Assembly (NCBI GenBank): GCA_012519025.1
Contig: JAAYQZ010000049.1
Span: 1 to 44,975 of the forward strand
Length of the DNA stretch: 44,975 bases
Direction: 5' to 3'
DNA from: Bacillota bacterium
GTDB taxonomy: Bacteria > Bacillota > Limnochordia > DTU087
In this document: piece after piece, positions 26,713-35,189 of the stretch
How the letters are laid out: each line of letters starts with the position of its first letter
Position numbering within the stretch: position 1 is the first letter of the stretch
Made by a program: the position numbers and the translations under genes
Notes under the pieces: model-generated
Told to the model about the DNA's origin: nothing
The model's database searches: none
What the model saw: the letters and a program-made list of their open reading frames with translations, nothing else

Positions 26713-27615
26713 CTAAACCCCTTCCACAGTTTGGAAGTACTCATTGAAAAACCCTTTCACATCAACCTGGGTGGCGATTCGATTGTTCGTCTTGCTAATC
26801 TTCGGATCCCACAAAGTCATTCCTTTAAGCATACTGCTTTTTAGTTCGATCTCGATCAAACCAGTCTGATATTCCATCAGGTGGGGTGCAAATATAGCAG
26901 CTGCAGCTAAGGGATCATGAAACGTAATTATAGGGGATTGTCTTGACCACACTTCCGCAGCATCCCGGATGAGATCCAACACACCGCCTTTAAGCTTTTT
27001 ACCCCACTGTTCCCTAGGCATGCAGCATTTTGTAGTTACATCAAGACCTACGGAAAGTTTGGACAAACAATCTGTATCATAGACAATGAAAGCCGCATGG
27101 GGATCAAGCAGCATATTCCATTCTACAGGGTAACGAACATGCTCATTGGGGAATGAGAATACGCCCGCCATCATGACCAGCGATTTCAGCAAACTCGGTA
27201 TTTCGGGATCCAGCTTAAACAATACAGCTATATTGGTCAAAGGCCCTATAGTCAAAAGTGTGATTTCATGGGGTCGGCTGCGGATGGTTTCTCTTAAAAA
27301 ATCAACTGCAGTGTTGGAAACAAAGTCTGAAGCATGGGGCCATTGATCGAGAATTTCCCCCTGCTGGGCCACTGTCTGCCGCTGGGGAACTAACAAAGGG
27401 TTCCCCAAGCCGGCATGAATGGGCACATTATCCCGGCCTGCCGCTTTGCATACCGCATCTGCTAACATAGCCCGTTTTTCCGGTTCACCGGACACAGTGG
27501 TAACACCCAACAAGTCGCATCTTGGGTGAGCCAAAAGATATGTAAGGCAAAGCGCATCATCAATATCAGAACCAATGTCGGTGTCTAAGATGACGGGTAT
27601 CTGCTTATCAACCAT
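26713..27615 (-). CDS. Inosine/uridine-preferring nucleoside hydrolase
   Basis: This roughly 300-residue enzyme cleaves the N-glycosidic bond of ribonucleosides. The calcium site DTDIGSDIDDA is at the N-terminus, the family TIGPLTNIA and the metal-ligand region FHDPLAAAA are present, and MMAGVF matches the fold. The ATG at 27615 follows AGGAGGGCTATC; an earlier in-frame start has no ribosome site. It begins the run that ends in the GH3 gene. Nucleoside salvage supplies ribose and bases, which fits the ribose-type importer elsewhere in the window, though no shared regulation is shown. Confidence 0.93.
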   Translation of the reverse strand: MVDKQIPVILDTDIGSDIDDALCLTYLLAHPRCDLLGVTTVSGEPEKRAMLADAVCKAAGRDNVPIHAGLGNPLLVPQRQTVAQQGEILDQWPHASDFVSNTAVDFLRETIRSRPHEITLLTIGPLTNIAVLFKLDPEIPSLLKSLVMMAGVFSFPNEHVRYPVEWNMLLDPHAAFIVYDTDCLSKLSVGLDVTTKCCMPREQWGKKLKGGVLDLIRDAAEVWSRQSPIITFHDPLAAAAIFAPHLMEYQTGLIEIELKSSMLKGMTLWDPKISKTNNRIATQVDVKGFFNEYFQTVEGV

Positions 27616-27700
27616 GATAGCCCTCCTAAGAGATTGGTGATAATATCTTTCTCTCAAGAAAGGCAGGGTCCTTTGTCAATACCCATAATCTTTAAAACCC

Positions 27701-28138
27701 CTACATACAGCTGAGCTCCATTTCCAAGCGATCAAGTGCAGCAAGAATGTCTACGACTTCATCTTGGACTCTTTTTGCCTCCTCACGGCTTTGATTGATC
27801 TTGTTTTGTGTGATCCAGTCGGAGACTATGTTGTCAAAGACAATGTCCATAAACCGCTGAAAATCCGTTATTCCCACACTTACCTCAATAGCCACATGAA
27901 CACTGCCGAGCTTTTCCTGGAGCTCGACAAGACTCTGCTGTACCTCGTTTAAAAGGGTTTCTGCCTGCCGGATCTTTTTGTGTTTGATCATACCGGTCAG
28001 CACACCCCCACCGAGCATATCGTAAAAACCCCAACCACGTGCACTTTTTAGATTTTTCTCCACTTCCTGAAGCAAAGCAATTACTTCATGGGCAATGGCT
28101 CGTGTTTCATTGATTGCTTTCAACTGATCCATATCCAC
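27701..28138 (-). CDS. Uncharacterised helical protein
   Basis: This 145-residue protein with no signal peptide is made mostly of amphipathic helices (QLKAINETRAIAHEVIALLQEVE, then IRQAETLLNEVQQSLVELQEKL, read in parts), with a coiled-coil character. A distinctive SARGWGFYDMLGGGVLTGMIKHKK segment near residues 30-50 is of a type I associate with uncharacterised Firmicutes proteins. I cannot name a function. The GTG at 28138 follows AGGAGGG by 7 nt, which is better than the longer reading. It is divergent from the rhamnosidase gene and probably monocistronic. Confidence 0.7.
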   Translation of the reverse strand: MDMDQLKAINETRAIAHEVIALLQEVEKNLKSARGWGFYDMLGGGVLTGMIKHKKIRQAETLLNEVQQSLVELQEKLGSVHVAIEVSVGITDFQRFMDIVFDNIVSDWITQNKINQSREEAKRVQDEVVDILAALDRLEMELSCM

Positions 28139-28304
28139 GGAATATCCCTCCTCAGCTCCCAAAATGTCGAACCAAAACACAGTCTTACCCGGCACTGCCC
28201 GGTTTGTACTCCTTTGTCAAGATACTGCTGTTTCCTTCATTTCAGCTGAAGATGCTGGCCAAAAACAGATCTCCCCCCTATCAACCAGGCCTAAGAGCGA
28301 AAAT

Positions 28305-28335
28305 CCCAATAGACCACAGAAGTCCATCTACTGGG
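28305..28335. promoter_or_regulatory. Imperfect inverted repeat before the rhamnosidase gene
   Basis: CCCAATAGA (28305-28313) and TCTACTGGG (28327-28335) pair at 8 of 9 positions around a 13-nt loop. The repeat ends just before the leader element at 28341. It could be an operator or an RNA hairpin; the rest of the spacer 28139-28396 shows nothing else clear. Confidence 0.3.
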
Positions 28336-28340
28336 AGTTT

Positions 28341-28368
28341 GCAGGAAACTCATCCGTTGTCGGGAATA
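28341..28368 (+). promoter_or_regulatory. Recurrent leader element GCAGGA-N17-GAATA (copy before the rhamnosidase)
   Basis: GCAGGA at 28341-28346 and GAATA at 28364-28368 repeat the exact spacing of the copy before the sugar-binding protein. Here GCAGG is also the loop of a short GAGTTT/AAACTC stem. The element ends 28 nt before the ATG. Confidence 0.45.
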
Positions 28369-28396
28369 TTTACAAAAAGACTAAAGGAGATGTCAC

Positions 28397-31075
28397 ATGG
28401 TAGAGCCTAAACAAGCAGGGCCACAACCACCGAGCGATTTACGTTTAGAATACGTTTCAGAGCCTTTGGGGATTGAGCGTTTAAATCCCAGACTCAGCTG
28501 GCAGCTGGAGCACAGCAAAGCTAACGAATACCAAACTGCATATCAAGTAATCATAGCCGATGCACGGAACTTGGTCGAATCAGGCAAAGGTAATGTTTGG
28601 AACAGCGGCAAGATTGAGTGTTCACATTCCATTAATATCGTTTACCAAGGACCGCAATTGAAACCCTGCCAAAGGTACTATTGGTCTGTGCGTTGGTGGG
28701 ACAGCAAAAACAATCCGAGCAGTCACAGTCCTGTCGCTGCCTTTGATACCGGCCTGCCCCATGACCAGTGGCAAGCCCATTGGATCAGCAGCAGTGATCA
28801 TGCTGATCGGGATTCCATAACCTGTAAGTCCGGTTACAATTTACGGCCGGGTAGCCTTTTTCGCAAAGAATTCAATCTGGATCAGCCGGTGACCCGGGCC
28901 CGCATGTATATTTCCGGAATTGGTTACTATGAGCTTCGCATCAACGGGCATAAAGTTGGCGACCGTGTTCTGGAGCCCGGGCAAACAGATTACAAAAAGA
29001 CAGTACTTTACTCTGTATATGATGTTGCGCATATATTGGAAAGCGGCACTAATGCACTGGGTGTTATGCTCGGGAATGGCCGCTACTGCAGTTTCCGCTG
29101 GCAGCAGGATGCTCTTTTTGGTTATGACGGCCTCCCAAGCCTGAAAGCGGAACTGCACATTACTTATGCAGATGGTACAGTGGATAAAATCCTCACCGAT
29201 ACAACATGGAAAACCGCACGGGGCCCTGTGGGAGTAAACGGTATTTTTTATGGCGAGGTGTATGATGCACGCAAAGAAACAGCCGGTTGGGACAAGAAGG
29301 GTCTCAATGACGAGGAGTGGACCCAGGCAGTTAAAGTAAAAGGCCCCGGAGGACACATGAGAGCACAGATTATGCCGCCCATTAGAGTAACCAAACGGTT
29401 CCAACCGACTAAAGTTCTAAATCCCGATCCCGGTGTCTATATTTATGATCTTGGTCAAAACATTACCGGTTGGGCGCGCCTTAAAGTACAGGGGCCTTCC
29501 GGCACTGCCGTTAAAATGCGTTATTCCGAGGTCCTGGATGCCGAAGGCCGACTGGATCCCCGCATTAACAGAGCAGCTGCATCCACCGATACGTACATTC
29601 TCAAAGGTCAAGGCGTCGAGATTTATGAACCGCGCTTTACCTACCACGGCTTTAGATATGTAGAAGTCACCGGTTACCCCGGTACACCGGCCTTAGATAG
29701 TTTGGAAGGTTGTTTTGTACACACAGATGTCGACTATACAGGTGGGTTTTCGTCATCGAACCCCCTGTTTAACCAAATCCATCAAAATGTCATCTATGGA
29801 CAGCTGGCCAACTTGATGAGTGTACCCACAGATTGCCCGCAAAGGGATGAACGCATGGGCTGGATGGGCGATGCTCAGCTGGTTGCCGAGGAGTCTATTT
29901 ACAACTTTGATATGGCGGCCTTTTATGTGAAATACCTGCAAGATATTAAAGATGCCCAAAAAGAGGATGGCAGTTTATCCGATGTGATTCCACCATACTG
30001 GCCGCTTTACCCAGCAGATCCCGCTTGGGGCACAGCCTATATCACCCTAGCATGGGAAATGTATCGTTTCTACCGCGATACGGAAGTTTTAAAAGAGCAT
30101 TATACTGGTATGAAAAAGTATGTGAGGTTTTTGGAATCCATAGAAGAAGATGGGCTTGTCGCCCACATCAAATACGGGGAATGGTGCTCACCGGGCAGCG
30201 TGCCCCCTAAACGCAACCCTAGGGAGCTCACATCCGCTTTTTATTATTACCATGATGTAATGCGCTTGGGACAGATTGCGGATGTTTTGGGTAAGCGGGA
30301 AGATGCCGTTTACTTTGGAAATAAAGCCCAAGCTATTAGAGAAGCCTTCAACAAAAAATATTTCCATGACGATATAAAGGCATACGGCAACAATGATCAG
30401 ACTTCAAACGTGTTGGGTCTGCAGTTGGGCCTAACACCGGAGGGTGCGGCAGAAGCAGTCGTTAAAAACCTCATCGCCCATATTGAAGAACAGACAGATT
30501 ACCATTTTGACACAGGCATTATCGGCACCCGCTATATGCTGGATACCCTCACCGAATGGGGATACAAGGAGACAGCCTACCGCATGATGACTCAAGAAAG
30601 CTATCCCAGCCATGGCTACATGATCAAAGAAGGTGCAACTACTATCTGGGAAAGATGGGAGAAGCTCACAGGTACCGGCATGAACTCCCACAATCACATC
30701 ATGTTTGGCACCGTTGACACCTGGTTTTACAAATCTTTGGCCGGTATTCAGCTTGGTGAACCGGGATGGGAAAAAATCACCATCAAACCGATCATACCAA
30801 AAGCACTGGCTCATGCCGATGGTTCGATCAAAACACTTAAGGGACAGATTTCATCTTCATGGAGCCGATGTAAAGACGGGTTTAAGATGTACGTCACTAT
30901 TCCTGTTAACTGCCAAGCTGACTTGTTTGTCCCGAAGCTTGATTACAAAACATTTAAAGCAAGTGTAAATGGACGGACTATGGCAGCTGATGTCTTTAAT
31001 CTTGTTCAGGAACATGGTGACTACTATTACAAACTCACCGGCGGTTCCGGCTGCTACACTTTTACTTTGAGTTAG
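28397..31075 (+). CDS. Alpha-L-rhamnosidase, glycoside hydrolase family 78
   Basis: This 892-residue enzyme releases terminal L-rhamnose from plant glycosides or pectic oligosaccharides. The N-terminal fibronectin-like domain begins PPSDLRLEYVSEPLGIERLNPRLSW in parts, then RKEFNLDQPVTRARMYISGIGYYEL (accessory beta domain), and the (alpha/alpha)6 catalytic domain follows. The segment DCPQRDERMGWMGDAQ holds the catalytic-acid Glu and the sugar-binding Asp residues of the family, and TTIWERWEKL holds the proposed base Glu. The length is normal. It has no signal peptide. It starts at ATG 28397 after AAAGGAG. It is monocistronic, with a leader element upstream. Confidence 0.95.
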   Translation: MVEPKQAGPQPPSDLRLEYVSEPLGIERLNPRLSWQLEHSKANEYQTAYQVIIADARNLVESGKGNVWNSGKIECSHSINIVYQGPQLKPCQRYYWSVRWWDSKNNPSSHSPVAAFDTGLPHDQWQAHWISSSDHADRDSITCKSGYNLRPGSLFRKEFNLDQPVTRARMYISGIGYYELRINGHKVGDRVLEPGQTDYKKTVLYSVYDVAHILESGTNALGVMLGNGRYCSFRWQQDALFGYDGLPSLKAELHITYADGTVDKILTDTTWKTARGPVGVNGIFYGEVYDARKETAGWDKKGLNDEEWTQAVKVKGPGGHMRAQIMPPIRVTKRFQPTKVLNPDPGVYIYDLGQNITGWARLKVQGPSGTAVKMRYSEVLDAEGRLDPRINRAAASTDTYILKGQGVEIYEPRFTYHGFRYVEVTGYPGTPALDSLEGCFVHTDVDYTGGFSSSNPLFNQIHQNVIYGQLANLMSVPTDCPQRDERMGWMGDAQLVAEESIYNFDMAAFYVKYLQDIKDAQKEDGSLSDVIPPYWPLYPADPAWGTAYITLAWEMYRFYRDTEVLKEHYTGMKKYVRFLESIEEDGLVAHIKYGEWCSPGSVPPKRNPRELTSAFYYYHDVMRLGQIADVLGKREDAVYFGNKAQAIREAFNKKYFHDDIKAYGNNDQTSNVLGLQLGLTPEGAAEAVVKNLIAHIEEQTDYHFDTGIIGTRYMLDTLTEWGYKETAYRMMTQESYPSHGYMIKEGATTIWERWEKLTGTGMNSHNHIMFGTVDTWFYKSLAGIQLGEPGWEKITIKPIIPKALAHADGSIKTLKGQISSSWSRCKDGFKMYVTIPVNCQADLFVPKLDYKTFKASVNGRTMAADVFNLVQEHGDYYYKLTGGSGCYTFTLS

Positions 31076-31089
31076 CTTACAAAGCACGG

Positions 31090-31265
31090 GTTCGTCAAAA
31101 TTGAGATTTCCTTGCGGCGGCTCGCCAGTATCAAAACAGTTCCGGTCGGGCCGCCGGTTACGTTGCCCTTGTGAAAGAAGGCTCCCAAGGGTTTAATATA
31201 GCCGCCGTGCCTCCCATGAGCGCGCAATGCCCTTCTGTATTTTCCACCCAATGCCCGGGGCTGCT
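31090..31265. ncRNA. Candidate structured RNA or repeat (GC-rich segment)
   Basis: This stretch between the rhamnosidase and the DUF1028 gene is clearly more GC-rich than its surroundings and can fold. An outer helix pairs CGGCGGC (31115-31121) with GCCGCCG (31201-31207), and a nested hairpin pairs CCCTTG (31167-31172) with CAAGGG (31187-31192). CCGG-type pairs lie around 31143-31158. On the plus strand it ends 14 nt before an intrinsic terminator. The orientation is uncertain. It could be a known RNA family (raiA-type RNAs of Firmicutes are one to test), a dispersed repeat, or a gene remnant. Confidence 0.35.
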
Positions 31266-31278
31266 TTTCCCACACACT

Positions 31279-31305
31279 AAAACCACCGCGAAATACGGTG
31301 GTTTT
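31279..31305. terminator. Bidirectional Rho-independent terminator
   Basis: AAAACCACCG and CGGTGGTTTT form a perfect 10-bp stem with loop CGAAATA. The A and T ends serve both strands. On the minus strand it lies about 28 nt after the DUF1028 stop; on the plus strand it ends the GC-rich candidate RNA region after the rhamnosidase. Confidence 0.85.
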
Positions 31306-31332
31306 ATCTAAGGATTGCATATTATATGAAAA

Positions 31333-32235
31333 TCATCTTGGGCTCCCATGCCTTTGCAAGTAGGCAAAAACGTCTTCATCAATCACGGCGCCTTCCTGCA
31401 TGCGCTCTTCGAAATTTTCCACCCGATGGTAAGCCTCCAAAGCCGCTTTAGTATTTTCATCGAATTGCCCTGTTAAATTTCCTTCATAAAAACCGTTTTC
31501 CTGAAGCAGTGTTTGAAGTTCCAAAGCAAGTTCCCCTTCAATCTTTAGCAACCTATCAGGATCTGCCTTTTTAAAATACAAGTCAAACAGATCCATGAGC
31601 CGCATCAGTTCCTTAATTGGCTCTTTATGATCATCAACTCTCAAGTCCATATATTTGTCATTGAAACCACCATACCCGCCTTTGTCCTTTACGATCAATA
31701 TCGCGGCTGATTGTTTGCCCCTGCGATCCCCACCGGCTTTTTGCCCTGCATCAAGTGCAGCTGCCAACCTGCGGGCCAATTCTCCTTCGGTCTGCTCAAA
31801 TGACAAGGCCATGGCATTCACAGTCTCTTCACTGACTAAAATATTACCCTGACAGGCATAATTGGGCCCAGTGCGGCCCCCTGCCCAATCGAAACAGCCA
31901 TCACCAGTGTAGGTGGCAGCATTGCCTTTGGCATCCACGATTCCTACCTGTCTTAGATGCCGCTCTTGGTCTTTCTCTGTCAAAATCTCCAGCACCTCTT
32001 CTACCGTCTTCCCTTCTTCCAACAGTGCCAATCCTTCCGGCCCATAGCTTGTATTAGCCCATGACTGTGTGGCAATGGCCCCGACACCGGCTTTGGCAAA
32101 CGGCACCACAGCCCCGGAAGCCAAAAACTTTGACTGTACAGCAATCCCAAATTCCTCGGTTTTCGGATCATACCCAACGATGGAAAATGTGGCAATCGGC
32201 GTATCTGCCGGCCGATTGGGACTCCTAAAAGTCAC
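31333..32235 (-). CDS. DUF1028 family Ntn-hydrolase-like protein with C-terminal peptidoglycan-binding-like domain
   Basis: This 300-residue protein matches DUF1028: TFSIVGYDPKTEEFGIAVQSKF, GAIATQSWANTSYGPEGL, GDGCFDWAGG, GPNYACQGNIL and DLRVDDHKEPI (each read in parts). After about residue 225 follows a small domain (ELQTLLQENGFYEGNLTGQFDENTKAALEAY in parts) of the peptidoglycan-binding-like type found in many members. The biochemical role is not established; an Ntn-hydrolase fold is suggested for the family. No signal peptide is present. It starts at GTG 32235. It follows the first MATE gene by 59 nt. Confidence 0.9.
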   Translation of the reverse strand: MTFRSPNRPADTPIATFSIVGYDPKTEEFGIAVQSKFLASGAVVPFAKAGVGAIATQSWANTSYGPEGLALLEEGKTVEEVLEILTEKDQERHLRQVGIVDAKGNAATYTGDGCFDWAGGRTGPNYACQGNILVSEETVNAMALSFEQTEGELARRLAAALDAGQKAGGDRRGKQSAAILIVKDKGGYGGFNDKYMDLRVDDHKEPIKELMRLMDLFDLYFKKADPDRLLKIEGELALELQTLLQENGFYEGNLTGQFDENTKAALEAYHRVENFEERMQEGAVIDEDVFAYLQRHGSPR

Positions 32236-32294
32236 ATCAAAGCACCCCTTTTTCTTTATGTAGTGAGGGCGTCACACGCCTTCTGCAAACATCT

Positions 32295-33707
32295 CTATTT
32301 GGCCGCTGCTGTCTCCTGCATAAGCGCTGCATCACCACCGAGTGGGATACCCTCTTCCAAGGCCTGTTTAAAAACCTGCCGCCTGGCGTAAAAGAAGCTG
32401 GCCACTTGGCCGAGGCCGGCCAAAGCCCAAGTGACGGGATAACACATATAAAGGACAGTAATAGTCGGATACCAGGCAAATACTGTTGCCAGCCATACAA
32501 TCCGCATTAAACAGGCTCCCACAAGGGTACAAAGCATGGGCAAAATGGAATACCCCATGGCCCTGGTCAGCCCGGGAAATACATTCATAAACCCGCAGGT
32601 AAAATAGGTAATCATCATGATCTTCATTCGCATCATACCCACGTCGAGCACTTCCGGGTTGGCGGTGTAAAGACCAAGCAGACTGCGGCCAAAAAATAAC
32701 GTCAATCCACTCACAACAATCCAGGTGGTGAAAATCAAAACAGTACACACTTTGGCGATGGCATCTACCCGCTCATACCGTTTGGCTCCTATACTCTGCC
32801 CTGTAAAAGTAATGGCAGCGTTATAGTAGGCATTCATAGCTGTTCCCACAAAGCTTTCCACATTCCCCGCTGCCGCACTGGCGGCAACGACTGTGGAGCC
32901 AAAAGAATTAACAGCTGACTGGATTAAGACATTGGAAAGCGAAAACAAAAGACCTTGAAGCCCCGCCGGCAATCCGATCTTTACAATATCCACAAGTTCC
33001 ATTTTATTTACTCGCAAAAGCCCGAGTCTAAGCTGCAAAGGCCCGTCACTTCTTGCAAGACAAGTCACAATCAAAAACAGTGCCATATACTGTGAAATAA
33101 CGGTGGCTAAAGCCACACCCCGGACACTCATCCCTAGATTGATGACAAAAAACATATTTAGAACAACATTAACTATACCTGTGATGGTTAAATAGTACAT
33201 AGGACGCCGGCTGTCTCCGGCTGCCCGCAAAACAGCGGCTCCAAAATTGTACACCATACTGGCCGGCAGACCAAAAAAATAAATCCTTGTGTACACCGCA
33301 GACAGTTCAATAATATCCTCAGGGGTCCCCATCATATTTAATAGAGGTTTGCAGGCAAATAAACCTGCAATCATGACGACTATACCGCTGACCGCACTTA
33401 CAGAGATAGATGTATGAACTGAGCGGCTGATGGCATCGGGTTTGCCTGCACCGTAAGCCTGGGCCACAACGACACTTGTCCCTACTGCAAGTCCCATAAA
33501 CAAATTAACAATCAGACCAATCAATGAACCGGTTGCACCTACAGCAGCTAGTGCTTCACTACCGGAGTACCGTCCGACAACTACCATATCTGCAGCATTA
33601 AACAAAAGCTGTAAAAGATTCATAGCCATGATCGGCACTGCGAAAAACAGCATATTGCCAAGCAGCGAGCGATGGGGCATTTCCAAATTTTGCGACTCCG
33701 GGCTCAT
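32295..33707 (-). CDS. MATE-family multidrug/metabolite efflux transporter (copy 1)
   Basis: This 470-residue exporter has 12 expected helices and typical MATE segments: AVPIMAMNLLQLLFNAADMVVVGRYSG, VAVGTSVVVAQAYGAG in similar form, and GLPAGLQGLLFSLSNVLIQSAVN (each read in parts). It probably uses a Na+ or H+ gradient. A close paralogue (about three quarters identical by eye, even to the C-terminal TAAA tail) lies at 35190-36605. The ATG at 33707 has AAAGGAG upstream. It shares a 21-bp promoter box with the paralogue. The DUF1028 gene follows. Confidence 0.94.
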   Translation of the reverse strand: MSPESQNLEMPHRSLLGNMLFFAVPIMAMNLLQLLFNAADMVVVGRYSGSEALAAVGATGSLIGLIVNLFMGLAVGTSVVVAQAYGAGKPDAISRSVHTSISVSAVSGIVVMIAGLFACKPLLNMMGTPEDIIELSAVYTRIYFFGLPASMVYNFGAAVLRAAGDSRRPMYYLTITGIVNVVLNMFFVINLGMSVRGVALATVISQYMALFLIVTCLARSDGPLQLRLGLLRVNKMELVDIVKIGLPAGLQGLLFSLSNVLIQSAVNSFGSTVVAASAAAGNVESFVGTAMNAYYNAAITFTGQSIGAKRYERVDAIAKVCTVLIFTTWIVVSGLTLFFGRSLLGLYTANPEVLDVGMMRMKIMMITYFTCGFMNVFPGLTRAMGYSILPMLCTLVGACLMRIVWLATVFAWYPTITVLYMCYPVTWALAGLGQVASFFYARRQVFKQALEEGIPLGGDAALMQETAAAK

Positions 33708-33736
33708 GGTGTGTATACTTCTCCTTTTTTGTTTTT

Positions 33737-33769
33737 ATCATATCATGGCGATGTTAACAATGTTTGATC
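33737..33769 (-). promoter_or_regulatory. Promoter of MATE copy 1 with a conserved 21-bp box
   Basis: The minus strand carries a box containing GATCAAACATTGTTAACAT plus CG (33769-33749), six bases, then TATGAT (33742-33737) as the -10. The box takes the place of a normal -35. The same box with one base changed and the same spacing stands before MATE copy 2. It overlaps the end of the GGDEF gene. Confidence 0.6.
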
Positions 33770-35002
33770 TTGTGCTGCTCTCTTCTTGCTTTCCTTGACA
33801 GCATACATGCTGGTATCTGCCTCTCTCAACAGCCTGTCCATATCCAGGGAATCCCCCGCCGCCAAGAAAGCCGAACCTATACTAACCCCTAGACCTTGCA
33901 GCCGCTCACTGGTGCGAATCCACTCATCCAAAGCAGTTTGAATGCGGCCCTGAATTCTCATCATTTTATTAAAGTCAACACCCCGCAGGACTACAACAAA
34001 CTCATCACCGCCAAACCGGCAGGCGATATCATTGTCTCTTACTGTCTCTGCCAGTCGTTCGGAAAAAGCCTTTAAAACCTCATCTCCATACAAGTGACCG
34101 TATCTATCATTGATAGATTTGAAGTTGTCCAAATCCAATACCAAAAGGCCCATACCCTTGTCGGCCTCCGTCATTTCAGGCCAATGCTTTGCCATCTCCT
34201 CAAGCATTCCCTGACGATTGAACTGACCAGTCAGGGCATCTGTCCACGCCATTTCTTTTAGTTCTGAAGCAATCAAGCTGTAAGGCTCCTCAATACCCTG
34301 AATCATAATTCCTTCAAAGATGACATAGTAAGATGCGACCTTAAGCAGATGACCTACCGCGTTTGAAATACCGTAAACATCGGTGTAAAGGGTGAAAGCC
34401 AGCTCTGATAGGGCTGTAATGATCATGGCAAGACTTATGACCTTCCACGAACCGGCCATGACCCGATCACGCCTCATATATAAAGCATATGCACCACCCA
34501 ACAGCAGAGCAATAAATGCATACTCATTCCATATTTTAAAGGTAGTAAGGCCCTGCCCTTCTATGAAACACGCGGGAAACACAGGATATACCATAATGGT
34601 GATTAAAAAACCGGTAGTAACTGCGGTATAAACGGCACCAACAGCTTTACGGTTAATCTTCCTGTGGGCTATGAAAATCACTAGAAACAAAGAGATTGTC
34701 TCCAAGAACCGGCCGGCAATCCACAACTGAGTCGGGGCATCAGAGTCAAATGCGGGAAATACACCCATCCCCTTGTAGGTCAAAGTATGCATAAAGTCTA
34801 AAATCGCAACATGCAGATAAGCAATACCTAAAAATAAAAAACTATCATTCTTAGAATGATGATAAGTCTTGGTACCTAAGACGTAGATTAAAGCCGCGCA
34901 TAAAATTGCAAAACCTTCAACTAAAGCATGGAAGAATAAATAATTAACCTCAGAGACGAAATACAAAATGACACCTGAAAGCAGCGATAATATTACAGCC
35001 AC
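33743..35002 (-). CDS. Diguanylate cyclase with N-terminal MASE3 membrane sensor
   Basis: This is a 419-residue protein. Residues 1-240 form about seven membrane helices of the MASE3 type (FFHALVEGFAILCAALIY, YLHVAILDFMHTLTYKGMGVF and RFLETISLFLVIFIAHRKINR, read in parts). The C-terminal GGDEF domain makes c-di-GMP: the active-site motif is RFGGDEF, and RDND five residues before it is the inhibitory I-site, so product feedback is expected. It starts at GTG 35002 after AGAAGGG. It lies between the two MATE genes with its own promoter at 35067-35095. The signal sensed is unknown. Confidence 0.95.
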   Translation of the reverse strand: MAVILSLLSGVILYFVSEVNYLFFHALVEGFAILCAALIYVLGTKTYHHSKNDSFLFLGIAYLHVAILDFMHTLTYKGMGVFPAFDSDAPTQLWIAGRFLETISLFLVIFIAHRKINRKAVGAVYTAVTTGFLITIMVYPVFPACFIEGQGLTTFKIWNEYAFIALLLGGAYALYMRRDRVMAGSWKVISLAMIITALSELAFTLYTDVYGISNAVGHLLKVASYYVIFEGIMIQGIEEPYSLIASELKEMAWTDALTGQFNRQGMLEEMAKHWPEMTEADKGMGLLVLDLDNFKSINDRYGHLYGDEVLKAFSERLAETVRDNDIACRFGGDEFVVVLRGVDFNKMMRIQGRIQTALDEWIRTSERLQGLGVSIGSAFLAAGDSLDMDRLLREADTSMYAVKESKKRAAQDQTLLTSP

Positions 35003-35066
35003 CCCGGCACGTCCCTTCTAGGGCCTCAGAACCGTTGCCTGCGACACTCCCTGTGTTATTGCCTTC

Positions 35067-35095
35067 ATTATACATATAACAATACCGATTAACAA
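35067..35095 (-). promoter_or_regulatory. Sigma-A-like promoter of the GGDEF gene
   Basis: The minus strand carries TTGTTA (35095-35090), a 17-nt spacer and TATAAT (35072-35067). This is the best sigma-A match in the window and gives a leader of about 55 nt. Confidence 0.7.
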
Positions 35096-35128
35096 CATTT
35101 TCCGCACAGTTTTGTGGCAGCAATTAAA

Positions 35129-35161
35129 GGCCATCACCTCACTCCAAGCAAGATGATGACC
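35129..35161 (-). terminator. Probable terminator of MATE copy 2
   Basis: GGTCATCA (35161-35154) pairs with TGATGGCC (35136-35129), one wobble, 17-nt loop, followed by TTTAATTG. The weak U-tract allows some read-through into the GGDEF gene. Confidence 0.5.
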
Positions 35162-35189
35162 TGTACGACCATTTGTTAGTATTTTGTAT

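Noticed and set aside
27674-27679. TTGACA on the minus strand before the nucleoside hydrolase
   Set aside because: No -10-like hexamer occurs at 16-18 nt; the nearest AT-rich hexamer is about 10 bases too far.
28841-29404. A 187-residue open frame on the minus strand
   Set aside because: It lies wholly inside the rhamnosidase gene on the opposite strand, with no ribosome site or family resemblance.
31072-31320. An 82-residue open frame on the minus strand in the GC-rich spacer
   Set aside because: Its start has no ribosome site and its first codons lie inside a terminator hairpin. I treat the region as a candidate RNA or remnant instead.
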